Shown piece by piece: positions 1-10,400 of a stretch of 64,000 nucleotides of DNA; position 1 is the first letter of the stretch; each line of letters begins with the position of its first letter. A program made the translations under genes and the position numbers. The DNA is from Nonomuraea guangzhouensis (GTDB taxonomy: Bacteria; Actinomycetota; Actinomycetes; Streptosporangiales; Streptosporangiaceae). The stretch covers positions 186,001-250,000 of the forward strand of contig NZ_JAHKRM010000017.1 in NCBI RefSeq assembly GCF_019396345.1, written 5' to 3'. The notes beneath the pieces were generated by a model that was not told where the DNA came from, made no database searches, and saw nothing but the letters and a program-made list of their open reading frames with translations.

Positions 1-669
1 GCCGATCGGCGGCTCGATCCCCTGCCATGAGGAGGCGAACCACACCCGGTTGCCCTCCGGCTGCACCAGCCAGCCGGCGGACCCGTTGTGGTCACCGACC
101 TTCATGCCGGGCGCCGGCACCTCCTGCCGCCCGTTGGCCCGCGCGGTGAGCGTGGTGCCGAAACCGTGCGACAGCACCGACTCCAGCTCCACCGGGCGGA
201 TCCGGTACAGCTGGGCCCGGACCGCGCCGCCGCCGAACTCGGCGTTGTGCAGGTTGGCGTACCAGTTGCCAGGGTTGTTGACGATGCGGCCGAGCAGGTT
301 GAGGTCCTTGACCAGGACCGTGCCCTTGACCGCGTGGAGCGAGGTGGGCATCGCCTCACCGAAGAACGGGACCCTGACGTCGCCGTTCTCGCCCTGCTTG
401 CCCTTGTGGATGTGGAACCCGCTGGGCGCGTCCACCTTCTGCCACCGGACGGCGTAGTCGACCCGGTTGCCGTGGATCCGGAACACCGCGAGGGCGTTGC
501 CGTCCGCGTCACCGACCTTCATCCCCGCGGCAGGCACCTCGTTCGCGCCCTTGAGCGACGCGGCCAGGTAGATAGGGGTGATGGCCTGCGCGGCGATGGG
601 GCTGAGCGAGGTGGCGACCAGGGTGAGGGCGGCGGACAGGCCAGGGATAACGAGGGGGCGCATGTTCAT
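1..669 (-). CDS. secreted CHRD-domain protein (3' end beyond the window)
   Basis: The frame is open from an ATG at 669 to the left edge, so 223 residues are visible and the C-terminus is missing. Residues 1-29 form a signal peptide ending near AQA. Two CHRD-like units follow. The first, at about 33-163, shows NEVPAAGMKVGD, HIHKGKQGENGDV and the YANLHNAEFGGGAVRAQL block typical of the family. A second copy begins near residue 178 with RQEVPAPGMKVGD. AAAGGG lies just before the start. CHRD domains occur in extracellular proteins of unclear biochemical role; nothing here indicates an enzyme. Confidence 0.85.
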   Translation of the reverse strand, partial: MNMRPLVIPGLSAALTLVATSLSPIAAQAITPIYLAASLKGANEVPAAGMKVGDADGNALAVFRIHGNRVDYAVRWQKVDAPSGFHIHKGKQGENGDVRVPFFGEAMPTSLHAVKGTVLVKDLNLLGRIVNNPGNWYANLHNAEFGGGAVRAQLYRIRPVELESVLSHGFGTTLTARANGRQEVPAPGMKVGDHNGSAGWLVQPEGNRVWFASSWQGIEPPIG

Positions 670-735
670 GATTACCCTTTCAGTTCTCTCTGGCCTGGTA
701 CGGCTGCCTTCCTTGCGAGGTTCAAACCACCTTGA

Positions 736-2157
736 TCATTCGATGGCGCCGGACTGGGTGAGGAGGTTCTGATACCAGGTCTCGTAGGGGCGGTTGGTGG
801 CCGGATAGTTGGCCGACGGGCTGGTGGCGTCGCTCGCCGAGTCGAAGTCCCAGCCGCGGACCACCCGTCCCGCCTGCCGGGCCGCGGTGATGAACGAGGA
901 CTCGCCGGCGGGCGCCGCGTAGAACAGCGCGCCCTGCTGGAGCTCCGCGCTGTCGCCCTGCTGGAACTCGTCGAAGGCGACCTGCTGGTAGCGGATGCGG
1001 TCGCCGGTGACCCGGTCGGTGTCCACCCGCAGGGTCTGGGCCGAGGTCGGGCCGTCGGCGCCGGTCCACACGCGCACGCGCGACGTGCCGCTGGTCGAGG
1101 TGGTCTTGTCGTAGCGGGCGTCGGAGGTCTTGGCGTTGCCGCTCCATGCGACCGTCCCCGCACCGGCGTTGAGCACGCCGTTCCAGTTCCAGTTCTGGGT
1201 GTTGCTCTGGCTGCGGTGTATCTCGCGCACCTGGGTGCCCGCCGCGTCGGTGAACCTGACCGTCGGCAGGACGCCGTTGTCGTACTGGTGGCTGGCCGAC
1301 CAGGTGATCTCGCCGTCGGCGCCGAGGTGGCCGACGCGGTACCACAGCGTGGTCGCGCCCTGGGACTGGTGGACCTCGACCAGGTCGCCGTTGTCGTTCA
1401 GCGTGACGGCCGGTGTGACGCCGCTGTCGTACTTGCCGTGGCGTAACCACGTCACGCGGCCGTCGGCGCCGTACGTGCCGGTCCAGTACCAGAGCGCGCC
1501 GGCGCCCGAGTCGTGCACCTCCACGACCTGGCCGCGGCCGTTGATCGCGACGGCCGGGTTGTTGCCGACGTCGCGCTTGTACTGGGTGCGGGTCTCGCCG
1601 TTGCCGGAGATCACGGCGAGCACCCGGCCGCGCAGCGTGTCCACCGTGGGCGGGCTGGCCGGGTAGTCCTTGGCCTGCAGCAGCCGCGAGCCGAAGACGG
1701 AGATGAGCTCCTGGTTGAGCGCGGCCGGCTCGCCCGCGGCGTAGTTGGGGTTGTCGGTCAGGTTGTCTTTGACGTCGAGCGCGACGACGATCGGGGCGGC
1801 GGCAGGGTGCTGCGCGGACCAGGTGTTGATCACGCTGAGCCAGTCGCGCAGGAGGTTCGACGCGGGGTTTCCGGTGTGGTCGACCTGGTTGCCGGGCGAG
1901 TCATGGCCGATGGCGTAGTCGCGCGAGGTGGCGTAACCGTTGTCGTGTATGTCGAGTTCGATGAAGCGGATGCCGTGGTCGAGCTGGTAGGTGATCGAGT
2001 TCTTGGCGCCGTCGACGTTGCCCGAGTAGCTGTTGTGCGTGGCGCGGAAGATCGCCGAGGGTAACGGCGGATCCGCCGCCGCCTCGGCGTTTCCGCTGAT
2101 CAGCAGCGCGGAGGCGGCGGCGGCGAGTAAGGAGAGAACGGCTCTTGGTCGGGGCAT
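736..2157 (-). CDS. secreted PI-PLC-like phosphodiesterase with C-terminal repeat region
   Basis: This is a 473-aa exported protein. The start at 2157 gives a clean signal peptide (MPRPRAVLSLLAAAASALL, ending at AEA); the frame is open upstream but that extension is not signal-like. The N-terminal half resembles the PLC-like phosphodiesterase (PI-PLC X) fold: RATHNSYSG with His41, IRFIELDIHD, and IGHDSPGN with His85, placed like the two catalytic histidines of bacterial PI-PLC. Residues about 220-345 contain three to four degenerate units of the type VEVHxSxGxxxLWYxxGxxGADGxxTW, probably beta-rich. The substrate could be a phosphoinositide or another phosphodiester; the fold is better supported than the substrate. 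Confidence 0.8.
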   Translation of the reverse strand: MPRPRAVLSLLAAAASALLISGNAEAAADPPLPSAIFRATHNSYSGNVDGAKNSITYQLDHGIRFIELDIHDNGYATSRDYAIGHDSPGNQVDHTGNPASNLLRDWLSVINTWSAQHPAAAPIVVALDVKDNLTDNPNYAAGEPAALNQELISVFGSRLLQAKDYPASPPTVDTLRGRVLAVISGNGETRTQYKRDVGNNPAVAINGRGQVVEVHDSGAGALWYWTGTYGADGRVTWLRHGKYDSGVTPAVTLNDNGDLVEVHQSQGATTLWYRVGHLGADGEITWSASHQYDNGVLPTVRFTDAAGTQVREIHRSQSNTQNWNWNGVLNAGAGTVAWSGNAKTSDARYDKTTSTSGTSRVRVWTGADGPTSAQTLRVDTDRVTGDRIRYQQVAFDEFQQGDSAELQQGALFYAAPAGESSFITAARQAGRVVRGWDFDSASDATSPSANYPATNRPYETWYQNLLTQSGAIE

Positions 2158-2218
2158 TCTCTGATCTTCACACCGGGGATGATCTCCGACAACAAGAACA
2201 CCTACATTCGGTCCGCGG

Positions 2219-2680
2219 CTACGCGCCGCCTTCGTCGAGGCGGAGGAAGGTCGCGCCCGCGGCGGCCGCGCGGGCACCGAGGACGTGCCCGTCGCACATC
2301 CTCGTCTCCGTCCCGGCCCGATCGATCACCTTCCACGTCACCGGCTCCTCGCACGGCCGGCCGCGCCGGTCGTGGTTCCAGGTGCGCCGGCACACCCGGC
2401 ACGTGGAGACGCCGGCGGTGGAGGAGAGGGTGTTGCCGTGCTCGGGGCAGATGCCCCACGGCAGGCCGCACGGCTGGGCCTGGAGCCTGGCCAGGTCCGC
2501 GGCCGCGTTCTCCAGGTCCTCGGCGCCTCGGGCCAGCAAGTTCGCGGCCTGCCCGGCCGCCACGAGGGGGTCGCGTTCGGGCGATCCGATCTGGGCGCTG
2601 TCGCACAGTGCCCGGACCTCGTCGGCGAGCGCCTCGGCGCGGCTGGCGAGGGCGCTCAGGTGCGCGGGAGTGACGGTCAT
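2219..2680 (-). CDS. hypothetical protein with paired CxxH/CxxC motifs
   Basis: A 153-aa soluble protein starting at ATG 2680; an ATG at 2692 is an alternative, but GGAAG precedes 2680. The first 75 residues are Ala/Leu/Glu-rich and probably helical. The second half has CPEH, then CRVCRRTWNHDRRGRPC and later a Cys-Asp-Gly-His segment, which could bind zinc. There is no signal peptide or membrane segment. I do not recognise a characterised family. Its 3' end lies 61 nt upstream of the phospholipase start on the same strand. Confidence 0.6.
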   Translation of the reverse strand: MTVTPAHLSALASRAEALADEVRALCDSAQIGSPERDPLVAAGQAANLLARGAEDLENAAADLARLQAQPCGLPWGICPEHGNTLSSTAGVSTCRVCRRTWNHDRRGRPCEEPVTWKVIDRAGTETRMCDGHVLGARAAAAGATFLRLDEGGA

Positions 2681-2753
2681 GCGGGCTTCCATCTCGCGAA
2701 GGACGACGGCTGGTTGCTGATCTGCACCCTACGTCCGCGAGGGCCTTGGAGGG

Positions 2754-3032
2754 TTACGAAGATTGGCAGCCGGTGGCCGACAGGCTGCTGTTCCATGGAA
2801 GGGCCGTGCGGCACGTGTATCCGCCCGCCGCGGCGCCCGAGCGGATGGTGACCGTCACGTCGAAGTAGCCCGAGCCGCTGCAACCCCAGGCGGTCAGGGC
2901 GTACTCCGCTCCGTCCTGGCTCCTGTCACCGAAGAAGCAGTCGTGCGCGCCGTCCGCGTGCGCGGGAGTCGCGAGTAAGGGCGCCGCCAGCAGCGCTGCG
3001 GCGAGGGCGTAAATGAGGCGTTTGATGGACAT
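2754..3032 (-). CDS. small secreted protein with four cysteines
   Basis: A 92-aa protein with a clear signal peptide (residues 1-26, ending ATPAHA). The mature part is about 66 residues and has four cysteines (DCFFG, WGCSG, YTCRT, TGCQ), consistent with two disulfides. It is rich in Gly, Ser and aromatic residues. I do not recognise a family; small Cys-containing exported proteins of this size are common in actinomycetes. The SARP regulator ends 78 nt upstream of the start on the same strand. Confidence 0.65.
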   Translation of the reverse strand: MSIKRLIYALAAALLAAPLLATPAHADGAHDCFFGDRSQDGAEYALTAWGCSGSGYFDVTVTIRSGAAAGGYTCRTALPWNSSLSATGCQSS

Positions 3033-3110
3033 GTCTCGACGCTATGGGCCGGGGCTGGCGTCCCATAGATGCCGTTTGTCACCGCTGCCGGTGGGTTTCC
3101 CACATCCGGG

Positions 3111-6100
3111 TCAAACCAGGTGCTGCTTGATCAAGGCGGCCACCTGCCTGGCCTCCGCCGAGGAGGTGGCCTCCAAGAGCGTGAGCGAGCGCTGCCAGGC
3201 GTCCACGGCCGCGGGCAGGTCTCCGGCCTCGCGGTACACGTCACCGAGGGCGCGCAGGGCGAGGCCGTGGCGGCGTGGGGCGGGGATGGCCTGGCAGATC
3301 GCTATGACCTCCGTCAACGTCGCGACGGCCTCGTCGAATCGGCTCTGCAGGCGCCGGAGCTCGGCCCAGGCGAACAGGACGCGGGCCCGGCCCAGGCTCT
3401 CTCCCACGTTGTCGTAGATGGCCAGGGCCCGCTGCAGGAGACGTTCCGCGTCGTCGAGGTCGTGCTGGGCGAGTCTGGCCGAGGCCAGCCCCAGGGTCGC
3501 GTACGCGGTCCCCCTGGGGAAGCCGAGCGTGTCGAAATAGGCCATCGCCTGGCTGAACCCGGCCGCCGCGGCGGCGGAATCGCCGCGCGCGAGCTCGATC
3601 TCGCCGAGAATGATCCGGGCGAACTCCCGTGAACGGACGTCGCCGGTGTCGTCGGCCAGCCGCACCGCCCGCCGGAGGTACGGGCCGGCGAGGTCGTAGC
3701 GCCCCTGGTTGAAGTGGATGTGGCCGACGCCCCGCATGATGGCGATCTCCGTGCCGTGGTCGCCGGCCCGCGCCACGCCTTCCGTCGCCTGCTCGTACAT
3801 CTCCAGGGCCTGGGCGTAGCGGCCTTGGAGGCGATGGAGCTCGGCCAGGTTGACCAGGACCAGGGCGTGTCCGTGCCGGTCCTCGGCCTTCTCGAACAGC
3901 GCGAGGGCCTCCTCCAGCACCTCGCCGCAGCGCTGCATGTCGTCGCGGGCGAGATACAGTCCCGCCAGGCCGTTGAGTACGGTCGCCTGCCCTCGCAGGT
4001 TGCCCGAGGTCCGGGTGCAGAGCAGGGCCGTCTCGTGCGTCGCGCGCCATTCGTCGTAGAAGCTGCGGGTCTCGAAGAGGTGCATGGCACTGGAGGCGAG
4101 TTCCCAGCAGAGTTCGTCCGCGCCCAGTGCCGCGCTCTGGCCGACCGCGGTGACGATGCCGGCCCGCTCGGCTTCGACCCAGGCGAGCGGGTCGCGTACG
4201 TGGCGTTCGACGATCTCCGGGTCAGGTGACCAGAGCGGGCTGCGGCCGTACGGCAGGCGGTAGTGGCCGCCGCACAGCCGGACGTGTGCCTGGCGGGTCA
4301 GGGCGAGCCAGGCGGTCAAGGCACGTCGCAGCGCGGCGATGCGTTCGTTCTCGGACTCCTCGGTCTCGGCGCATTCTCGCGCGTACGCGCGCGTCAGGTC
4401 GTGGAAGCGGAACCGTGCCTGCCCGGACGGGTCGTGACCCGCGACGTCGAGGAGGCGGACGTCGACCAGTTGCTCGATCAGATCCTCGGCCTCGGCGTGC
4501 GGCATGTCGAGCAGGGCGGCGGCCGTCCAGGCGGCGAAGTCCTGCGCTTCCAGCAGTCCGAGCAGGCGGAACAGCCTCCGTGCCGGAGGGGTCAGGCCCT
4601 GGTAGCCCACGGCGAGGCTGGCCCGCACCGCCTGGGAGCCGTGGGAGAGCTGGCGCAGGCGGCTGCGGGTGTCGCTCAGCCTGGTGACCAGCTGGTCCAG
4701 GCCCCAGTGCGGGCGGGCGGCGAGCTTGGCTCCGGCGATGCGTACGGCGAGGGGCAGGCCACCGCACAACTGGACGAGCGTGTCGGCGTCGCCGGACGCC
4801 TCGGCGGCCCGGTCGGCGCCGATGAGGTGCCGCAGGAGTTCGAGCGCCTCGCCGGAGGGCATCATCGGCAGATCGATCAGGCGCGCCGCGGGCAGCCCCG
4901 TCAGCCGGTGCCTGCTGGTGATGAGGACCGCGCACCCCGGCGTGCCCGGCAGCAGCGGGTAGAGCTGCCCCTCGTCCGCCGCGTCGTCCAGCACCACCAG
5001 GTAACGCCCGTTGGCCAGCTTGGCGCGGTACAGCTCCGCCCGCTGGTCCAGTCCTGTCGGGACGGTGGCGCTGTCGACCTCGAGCGCGCGCAGGAACCGG
5101 CCCAGCGCCTCCTCCGGATCCGTGGGGCGGTTCTCCCCGCCGCGCAGGTTGATGTACAACTGCCCGTCGGGAAAGTCGTGCCGGGCGTGGTGGGCGATGT
5201 GGACGGCCAGGGCGGTCTTACCCACGCCCCCTTGGCCCGAGATGACGCAGAGGGGCACCGTCAGCGTCGGCGGGATCCACGCGGACTCCGCCCCCGCCGG
5301 CTCGGAGGTCGTCGCCCGTTGACGGGCCGGGCCGAGCGCTTCGAGCGCCGCGGCCAGCTCTCCCTGCCTGCCCACGAAGTCGGCGATGTCCGGAGGCAGC
5401 TGGCAGATGCCCCTCGCCCGTGGTTCGGGCGCGACGGGCGGCAGGCCGTCGCCAAGGATCATGGACTGCAGGTCCTGCAGGTCCTTGCTCGGTTCGACGC
5501 CGAGCTCCTCCACGAGCACGTCGCGGGCGCGCCGGTAGGTGCCGAGCGCCTTGTCCCGCTGCCCCGCGCGCGCGTGCGCCAGCATGAGCAGATACCAGGC
5601 CCGCTCCCGTAAGGGCTGATCGGCCAGCAGGCGGCGGAGATCGTCGATGATCTCTTTGTGGGCGCCGAGGACGAGTTTCACCTCCGCGTAGTCGAGCAGC
5701 GTCTCCGTGCGGCGCTCCTCCACCTCGGCGACGCGGGCGAGCAGGTCGCCCCCCAAGGGAGTGCCCTCGGCGGGCTGGCCGCGCCACAGCGCCAGCGCCC
5801 GCTCGAACCGTTCGGCCGCGGCCCCGGCCTCGCCCCGCTCGGCCTCCAGCCGGGCCAGTCGCACCTCCTGGTCGAAGATGAGCAGATCGACCTCGTCCGC
5901 GCCGGCCTGCAGCAGGTAGCCAGATCCTCTGGTGAGCAGGCGGGTGCCCGGCGGCAACGCCTTTCTCAGCTGGGCGACGTACGTCTGGAGGTTGGAGACC
6001 GCGGAGTGAGGGGCGTTCTCCCACAGCGCGGCGATCAGCCGGTCCCTGGACACCGTGGTGTTGACGTTGAGCAGCAGGCTGGCCAGGACCACGCTCTGCT

Positions 6101-6179
6101 TGCCGCTCAGCTCGATGGATTGCCGACCGTCCAGGCGAACGCACACCGGCCCCAAGATGCCGAAGAACACCGCCGCCAC
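3111..6179 (-). CDS. AfsR/SARP-type transcriptional regulator (BTAD, NB-ARC, TPR)
   Basis: A 1022-aa regulator with a GTG start behind AGGAGGGAG. Residues 1-95 form the OmpR-like winged helix of SARPs (FFGILGPVCVRLDG, VVLASLLLN, AALWENAP, LQTYVAQLRKAL, GYLL). Residues about 100-250 are the BTAD domain, ending in DVLVEELGVEPSKDLQ. An NB-ARC ATPase follows near 290-600 with Walker A GQGGVGKTAL, YLVVLDDA and CAVLITSRHRL. The C-terminal 350 residues are TPR repeats. Proteins of this layout (AfsR family) activate promoters with direct heptamer repeats, often for secondary metabolism. No biosynthetic cluster is adjacent, so its target is unknown. The hupE-like gene ends 109 nt upstream. Confidence 0.9.
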   Translation of the reverse strand: MAAVFFGILGPVCVRLDGRQSIELSGKQSVVLASLLLNVNTTVSRDRLIAALWENAPHSAVSNLQTYVAQLRKALPPGTRLLTRGSGYLLQAGADEVDLLIFDQEVRLARLEAERGEAGAAAERFERALALWRGQPAEGTPLGGDLLARVAEVEERRTETLLDYAEVKLVLGAHKEIIDDLRRLLADQPLRERAWYLLMLAHARAGQRDKALGTYRRARDVLVEELGVEPSKDLQDLQSMILGDGLPPVAPEPRARGICQLPPDIADFVGRQGELAAALEALGPARQRATTSEPAGAESAWIPPTLTVPLCVISGQGGVGKTALAVHIAHHARHDFPDGQLYINLRGGENRPTDPEEALGRFLRALEVDSATVPTGLDQRAELYRAKLANGRYLVVLDDAADEGQLYPLLPGTPGCAVLITSRHRLTGLPAARLIDLPMMPSGEALELLRHLIGADRAAEASGDADTLVQLCGGLPLAVRIAGAKLAARPHWGLDQLVTRLSDTRSRLRQLSHGSQAVRASLAVGYQGLTPPARRLFRLLGLLEAQDFAAWTAAALLDMPHAEAEDLIEQLVDVRLLDVAGHDPSGQARFRFHDLTRAYARECAETEESENERIAALRRALTAWLALTRQAHVRLCGGHYRLPYGRSPLWSPDPEIVERHVRDPLAWVEAERAGIVTAVGQSAALGADELCWELASSAMHLFETRSFYDEWRATHETALLCTRTSGNLRGQATVLNGLAGLYLARDDMQRCGEVLEEALALFEKAEDRHGHALVLVNLAELHRLQGRYAQALEMYEQATEGVARAGDHGTEIAIMRGVGHIHFNQGRYDLAGPYLRRAVRLADDTGDVRSREFARIILGEIELARGDSAAAAAGFSQAMAYFDTLGFPRGTAYATLGLASARLAQHDLDDAERLLQRALAIYDNVGESLGRARVLFAWAELRRLQSRFDEAVATLTEVIAICQAIPAPRRHGLALRALGDVYREAGDLPAAVDAWQRSLTLLEATSSAEARQVAALIKQHLV

Positions 6180-6288
6180 ATCGCGCTCCCTCCTGTGATC
6201 GGTGGGTCGATCGATGGCTCTTGGGGTAATTGTTGATCAGGTGAGGCCCCCAGTCGAGCGTTTCGGAGTTCTCCGAGCGGCCCATCCG

Positions 6289-7413
6289 TCAGAGTGGCAG
6301 GGGGATCCGCTCGACGAACCAGTACAGGCTGACCGCCACGATGGGGACCGATATCGCGGCCAGCGCCCAGCGGGCGGCGGAGGTGCGGCGCAGCAGCACC
6401 AGCAGCGGGAAGAGCACGGCGATGATCGCCAGTTGGGCGGCCTCGATGCCGAGGTTGAAGCTCAGCAGCGACAGGAGCAGTTCCCATGACCCACTCTGGT
6501 CGATGTCGAGCGCGCCGGCGAAGCCGAGCCCGTGCACCAGGCCGAAGGCGAAGACGATGGGCAGCCGCCACTTGCCCAGCCGGTCTTCCGCGCGGCCGAG
6601 CAGGTTGGCGATCCCCACGACGATGATCGAGCCCGCGATGATCGGCTCGACGATCGCGCTGGGCACGTCCACGATGCCCATCGCCGCCAGGAGGAACGTG
6701 ATGCTGTGGGCGGCGGTGAAGGCGGAGGCGGTGACGATGACGTCGCGCAGGCGGCGCGCGCCGATGAGCAGGGCGAGCAGGAACAGGACGTGGTCGAGGC
6801 CGAACAGCAGGTGCTCGGCGCCGAGCAGGAAGAACTCGCCGATCTGGCTGGACGCCTTGTGCTCGCCGACCCGCACCGTGGGGGCCGTGGCGTCCAGGAC
6901 GGCGGAGCCCTTCTCCTTGTCGAGGTCGTACCGGACGATGGTCTTCGTGCTGTGGACGAAGGACTCCGAGTCGGGGAACAGCGCGCTGGAGATCGCGTGG
7001 ACTGCCCCGCTCTCGCCCTGGCAGGCGTAGGTGAGGGTGACCACGGCGAAGGCCACCTTGTCGCGCAGGCGCACGTCCGCGTCGCCCACCGGCGTGGGCG
7101 CGCACTGCTTGTCGCCGTACGCCACGTCGAAGCGGCGCGTGACGTATTCGGTCACGGCGGCACGGTTGATCTTGAGCTGGCGGAGCTGCTCGGTCCGTTC
7201 CTTGGCGTCGTAGGCCTCGGCGTAGAGCCAGGCCGACTTCATCAGCAGGTCGTACTCGAGGTCGAGGACGACCTTGACGTTCGCGCCCGTGCCGGTCACC
7301 TCGGCCTGGGCGGTGGTGGTGACGTCATGCGCCGCCGCCGGAGCGGGCAGCACCAGGTCTGTCAGCACGCCGCCGAGGATGGCGGCGAGCAGCACCGCGG
7401 CCAGCCAGCGCAT
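6289..7413 (-). CDS. HupE/UreJ-type membrane protein with extracytoplasmic N-terminal domain
   Basis: A 374-aa protein with a signal peptide (to about residue 28, AAAH) and a 150-residue exported domain with two cysteines (KQCAPT, TYACQG). Then come roughly six or seven membrane helices. The membrane part carries the HupE/UreJ_2 signature: FLLGAEHLLFGLDHVLFLLALL, FTAAHSITFLLA and GLVHGLGFAG, with conserved histidines. HupE relatives are linked to nickel or cobalt uptake, but versions with a large secreted domain are uncharacterised and often lie near secreted phosphatases. GGGAG precedes the ATG. It follows the metallophosphoesterase gene with a hairpin between them. Confidence 0.8.
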   Translation of the reverse strand: MRWLAAVLLAAILGGVLTDLVLPAPAAAHDVTTTAQAEVTGTGANVKVVLDLEYDLLMKSAWLYAEAYDAKERTEQLRQLKINRAAVTEYVTRRFDVAYGDKQCAPTPVGDADVRLRDKVAFAVVTLTYACQGESGAVHAISSALFPDSESFVHSTKTIVRYDLDKEKGSAVLDATAPTVRVGEHKASSQIGEFFLLGAEHLLFGLDHVLFLLALLIGARRLRDVIVTASAFTAAHSITFLLAAMGIVDVPSAIVEPIIAGSIIVVGIANLLGRAEDRLGKWRLPIVFAFGLVHGLGFAGALDIDQSGSWELLLSLLSFNLGIEAAQLAIIAVLFPLLVLLRRTSAARWALAAISVPIVAVSLYWFVERIPLPL

Positions 7414-7438
7414 GTCTAGTCTCCCGATCGGGGTGGAC

Positions 7439-7467
7439 GCCGCCCCGGACCGTGGGTCCGGGACGGC
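7439..7467 (-). terminator. rho-independent-like hairpin after the metallophosphoesterase gene
   Basis: The arms 7439-7451 and 7455-7467 pair over 13 positions with one C-A mismatch around a 3-nt GTG loop; the inner eight pairs (CCCGGACC/GGTCCGGG) are perfect. It sits a few bases past the stop of the gene at 7474 and before the start of the hupE-like gene. There is no U-tract, as usual for actinomycete terminators. Read-through into the next gene is possible. Confidence 0.7.
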
Positions 7468-7473
7468 GCGGGA

Positions 7474-10400
7474 TCAGCGGTTGAACCAGTGGTACATGGG
7501 CGAGTCGGCGTCCCACTTGCCGGGGCGGCCGTGCTCGTCCTTCGTGACGAAGACGCTCGGCTCGGAGGCGGTCACACCGCCGCCGGCGGAACGCGCCACG
7601 ACGAACCAGGCGTAGGCCGTGTCGTCCTTGAGGCGGTTCCAGGTGACCGAGGCGACCTGGCCCGAGGTGACCGTGCTCTTGCCGATGATCCGGCTGGGCT
7701 TGTAGAGCGCCAGGGAGTCGGTCTGGAAGCTGGTCGTACGGGAGGTGAGATCGACCGGCAGCACCATGTTGTCCTCGCGGCCGTTGTAGCGGCGCAGCGG
7801 ATCGAACTCGGTGGCGCCGAAGTCGTTGAGCAGCGGCGAGTAGGCGTCGATGCTCAGCTCCGCCCGCTTGACGTTGAACTGCAGCAGCCGGAAGAAGCTC
7901 GCACCGAACTGGAGCTGGTCGTCCGGCTTGTACCCGCCGATCTCGGTGAGCCCGAGCCGGTCGGCCGACACCGTGTAGAACTGGTAGTCCGCCAGCAGCT
8001 CGACGACGCCGTTGCCGACCTGGCCCACCTTCGGCTTCACGTTGGTGCCCACGCCGTGCTCGTGACCGGCGAGGATGAGGAAGACGTTCGGGTTCTTCTC
8101 GACCACCGTCTTGTACAGCATCGAGCCGTCGGGTGCGGAGAAGCCGGCGCCGCGCCCGTCGGGGTTGGTGCTCGGCACGAGGTAGTCGTGCGAGAGCAGG
8201 ATGCCGTTGCGGTCGGGGAACTTCTTGAAGATGGAGTCGGCCCATTCGGCCTCCTCCCTCGTCACGCCGAACGACAGACCGACCACGACGAAGTCCAGCC
8301 CGCCGGCCGAGAACAGGTCGTAGTGGTTCTGGTTGTCGCCTTCCTTCCACGGGCCGCCGTACTTGGCGTGCTGCCAGCCCTGTGAGGCGTCCTGGTAGCG
8401 GCTGGGGCCGTAGTACTTGTTGTAGATCGCCGCCGGCCCTTCCTCGGTGCCCGACTGGTTGTCGTGGTTGCCGGCGATCACGCCGTTGGGGATGTCGGCC
8501 TCGTCCAGCACGCGCTGCTGCTTCGACGACACCTCGAACTCGCCGGTGATCTGCTTCTGCGTGGCCTCGTCGGCGGGCTTGCGGATGTTGTTCTCGATGA
8601 TGTCGCCGGTGTGCGCGACGTACGAGATCTTGCGCTGGTCCTTGTTCGCCTTGATCCAGTCGACGACGCCGGAGTAGGCGGACTCCCACACCGCGCGCTC
8701 CTCGGCCGTCTCCTGCTCCACCGCGCCCTCGGAGATGTACTGGGTGTCGGTGTAGTGGACGATCGAGAAGTCGTACGAGGCGGGGTCGTCGAAGCGGTTC
8801 GGGTCACCGGGATCGACGTCGTCGGCGAACGGGTCCTCACCCGTCACCAGGACGTGCACCTGCCGCCGGTCGATGTACTTCTCGTCGACCACGGCCGTGA
8901 GGGCCGTCTTGCCCTGAGCGGCGCCGCGGGCGCTCGTCAGGAGGTCCCACGCCTTGTCCTTGGTGTTCCACACCCGCAGCGACACCAGGCGCTCGGGGTC
9001 GATGGCGCCCTCCCAGCGCAGCACCGGGGCTTCCACGTGCCCCTCCACCCGGACGTCGTAGCGCTGGTAGGTGATGTCCTGGCCGGCGAGCGCGTCGAGC
9101 GTCTTGCCGTCGGCGGGGTCGAGCCCGTCGGCCTTGACCCGCTTCTCGCCCGGAATCCGCAGGGTCGTGGGGAGGGACTTGGCCGTGCCCTGGTACACCT
9201 CGTTCGGCGTGAGGATCTCGGCCTGCGAGAACGTCGCCGTCACCTTGCCGCCGTCGGGCTCGGCGACCTTCGCCGAGAGCTTGACGGGGTCGGACACGTC
9301 GACGGTCCCCAGCGCCGGGGTCAGCTCGGCGGGTACGTCCGGGATGCCCGCGGACTCGAACACGACCTCGCGGGTCGCGGCGTTGCCGAGCCCGTCGGCG
9401 CCGGTCACGGCCAGCGTGTGCTTGCCGGCTCGAAGGCCCGGCCCCACCTGAGCGCCCAGCTCGATCGGCTGACCGTCGAGCTTGACGTCCGGCCCGGACA
9501 CCACGCCCGAGGCGTCCTCGAGCTTGACGTCCAGCACGACCGAGGCGGAGATCTTCTCGTTCTCGGCCGGGACGCTCTTGGCGACCTTCGGCGCCGAGTT
9601 GTCGGTGACCAGGAGCCGCGTGGCGGTCTCACCCGCCGCCGACGTGGCGGACAGCGTGTGCTTGCCGTCCTTGATGGCGGTGGTGTCGAGGTCGGCGCGC
9701 AGGCCGCGGGCCGGGGCGGCCACGAGGAATTCGAGGTCGATCTCGGTCAGCGGGTTCACGGTGTCGCCGCAGTTGCCGTCGCCCATGCCGTACGAGGTCT
9801 TGAGCATCTGTCCGGCCGCCGTGCCCGCCGCCGGGGTGAGGGCGACGTTCGAGATCGCGAAGTCGTCGCGGTTGTTGCCGCACGACGTCGGGAAGGTGCC
9901 GGCCACGAAGTCGATCGTGTTCCAGCCGGGCACCAGGAACTCGTTCGGGATCGTGAAGTCGACGCGGCGGCTGACGAAGTCACCGTCGAGCACGACCTTC
10001 TGGCCGTTGACCAGCACGTAGTTCTGGTAGCGCGCCTCGATCGAGTTGGTGCCCACGTTGAAGCTGAGCGTCGCGTCGCCCGAGCCGAGCGTCTCCATGA
10101 CGTGCACCGCCGGGGCGTCGATCTTGTAGCGCAGCTCGGCCTCGCGCAGCGCGGTCTGGCTGCTGCCGCAGGTGCCGTCGCCCATCTCGTACGACGGCTT
10201 GATGTCCTGGCCGCTGACCGTGCCGCCCTCCAGGACAAGGTCGAGGTTGGCGATGGTGAAGTCGTCGCGGCCGTTGCCACAGGACTCCTTGAAGTCCCCG
10301 GCGACCACCTTGATCACGTTGTCGCCGGGCACCAGATACCGGGCCGGGACCGCGATGGTCACCCGCCGACTCACCCAGGTGCCGCCCAGGTCGATGCGCT

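Noticed and set aside
3111..3540. Frameshift at the end of the first SARP gene
   Set aside because: The frame is continuous to a normal stop with TPR repeats; overlapping frames on the other strand are shadows.
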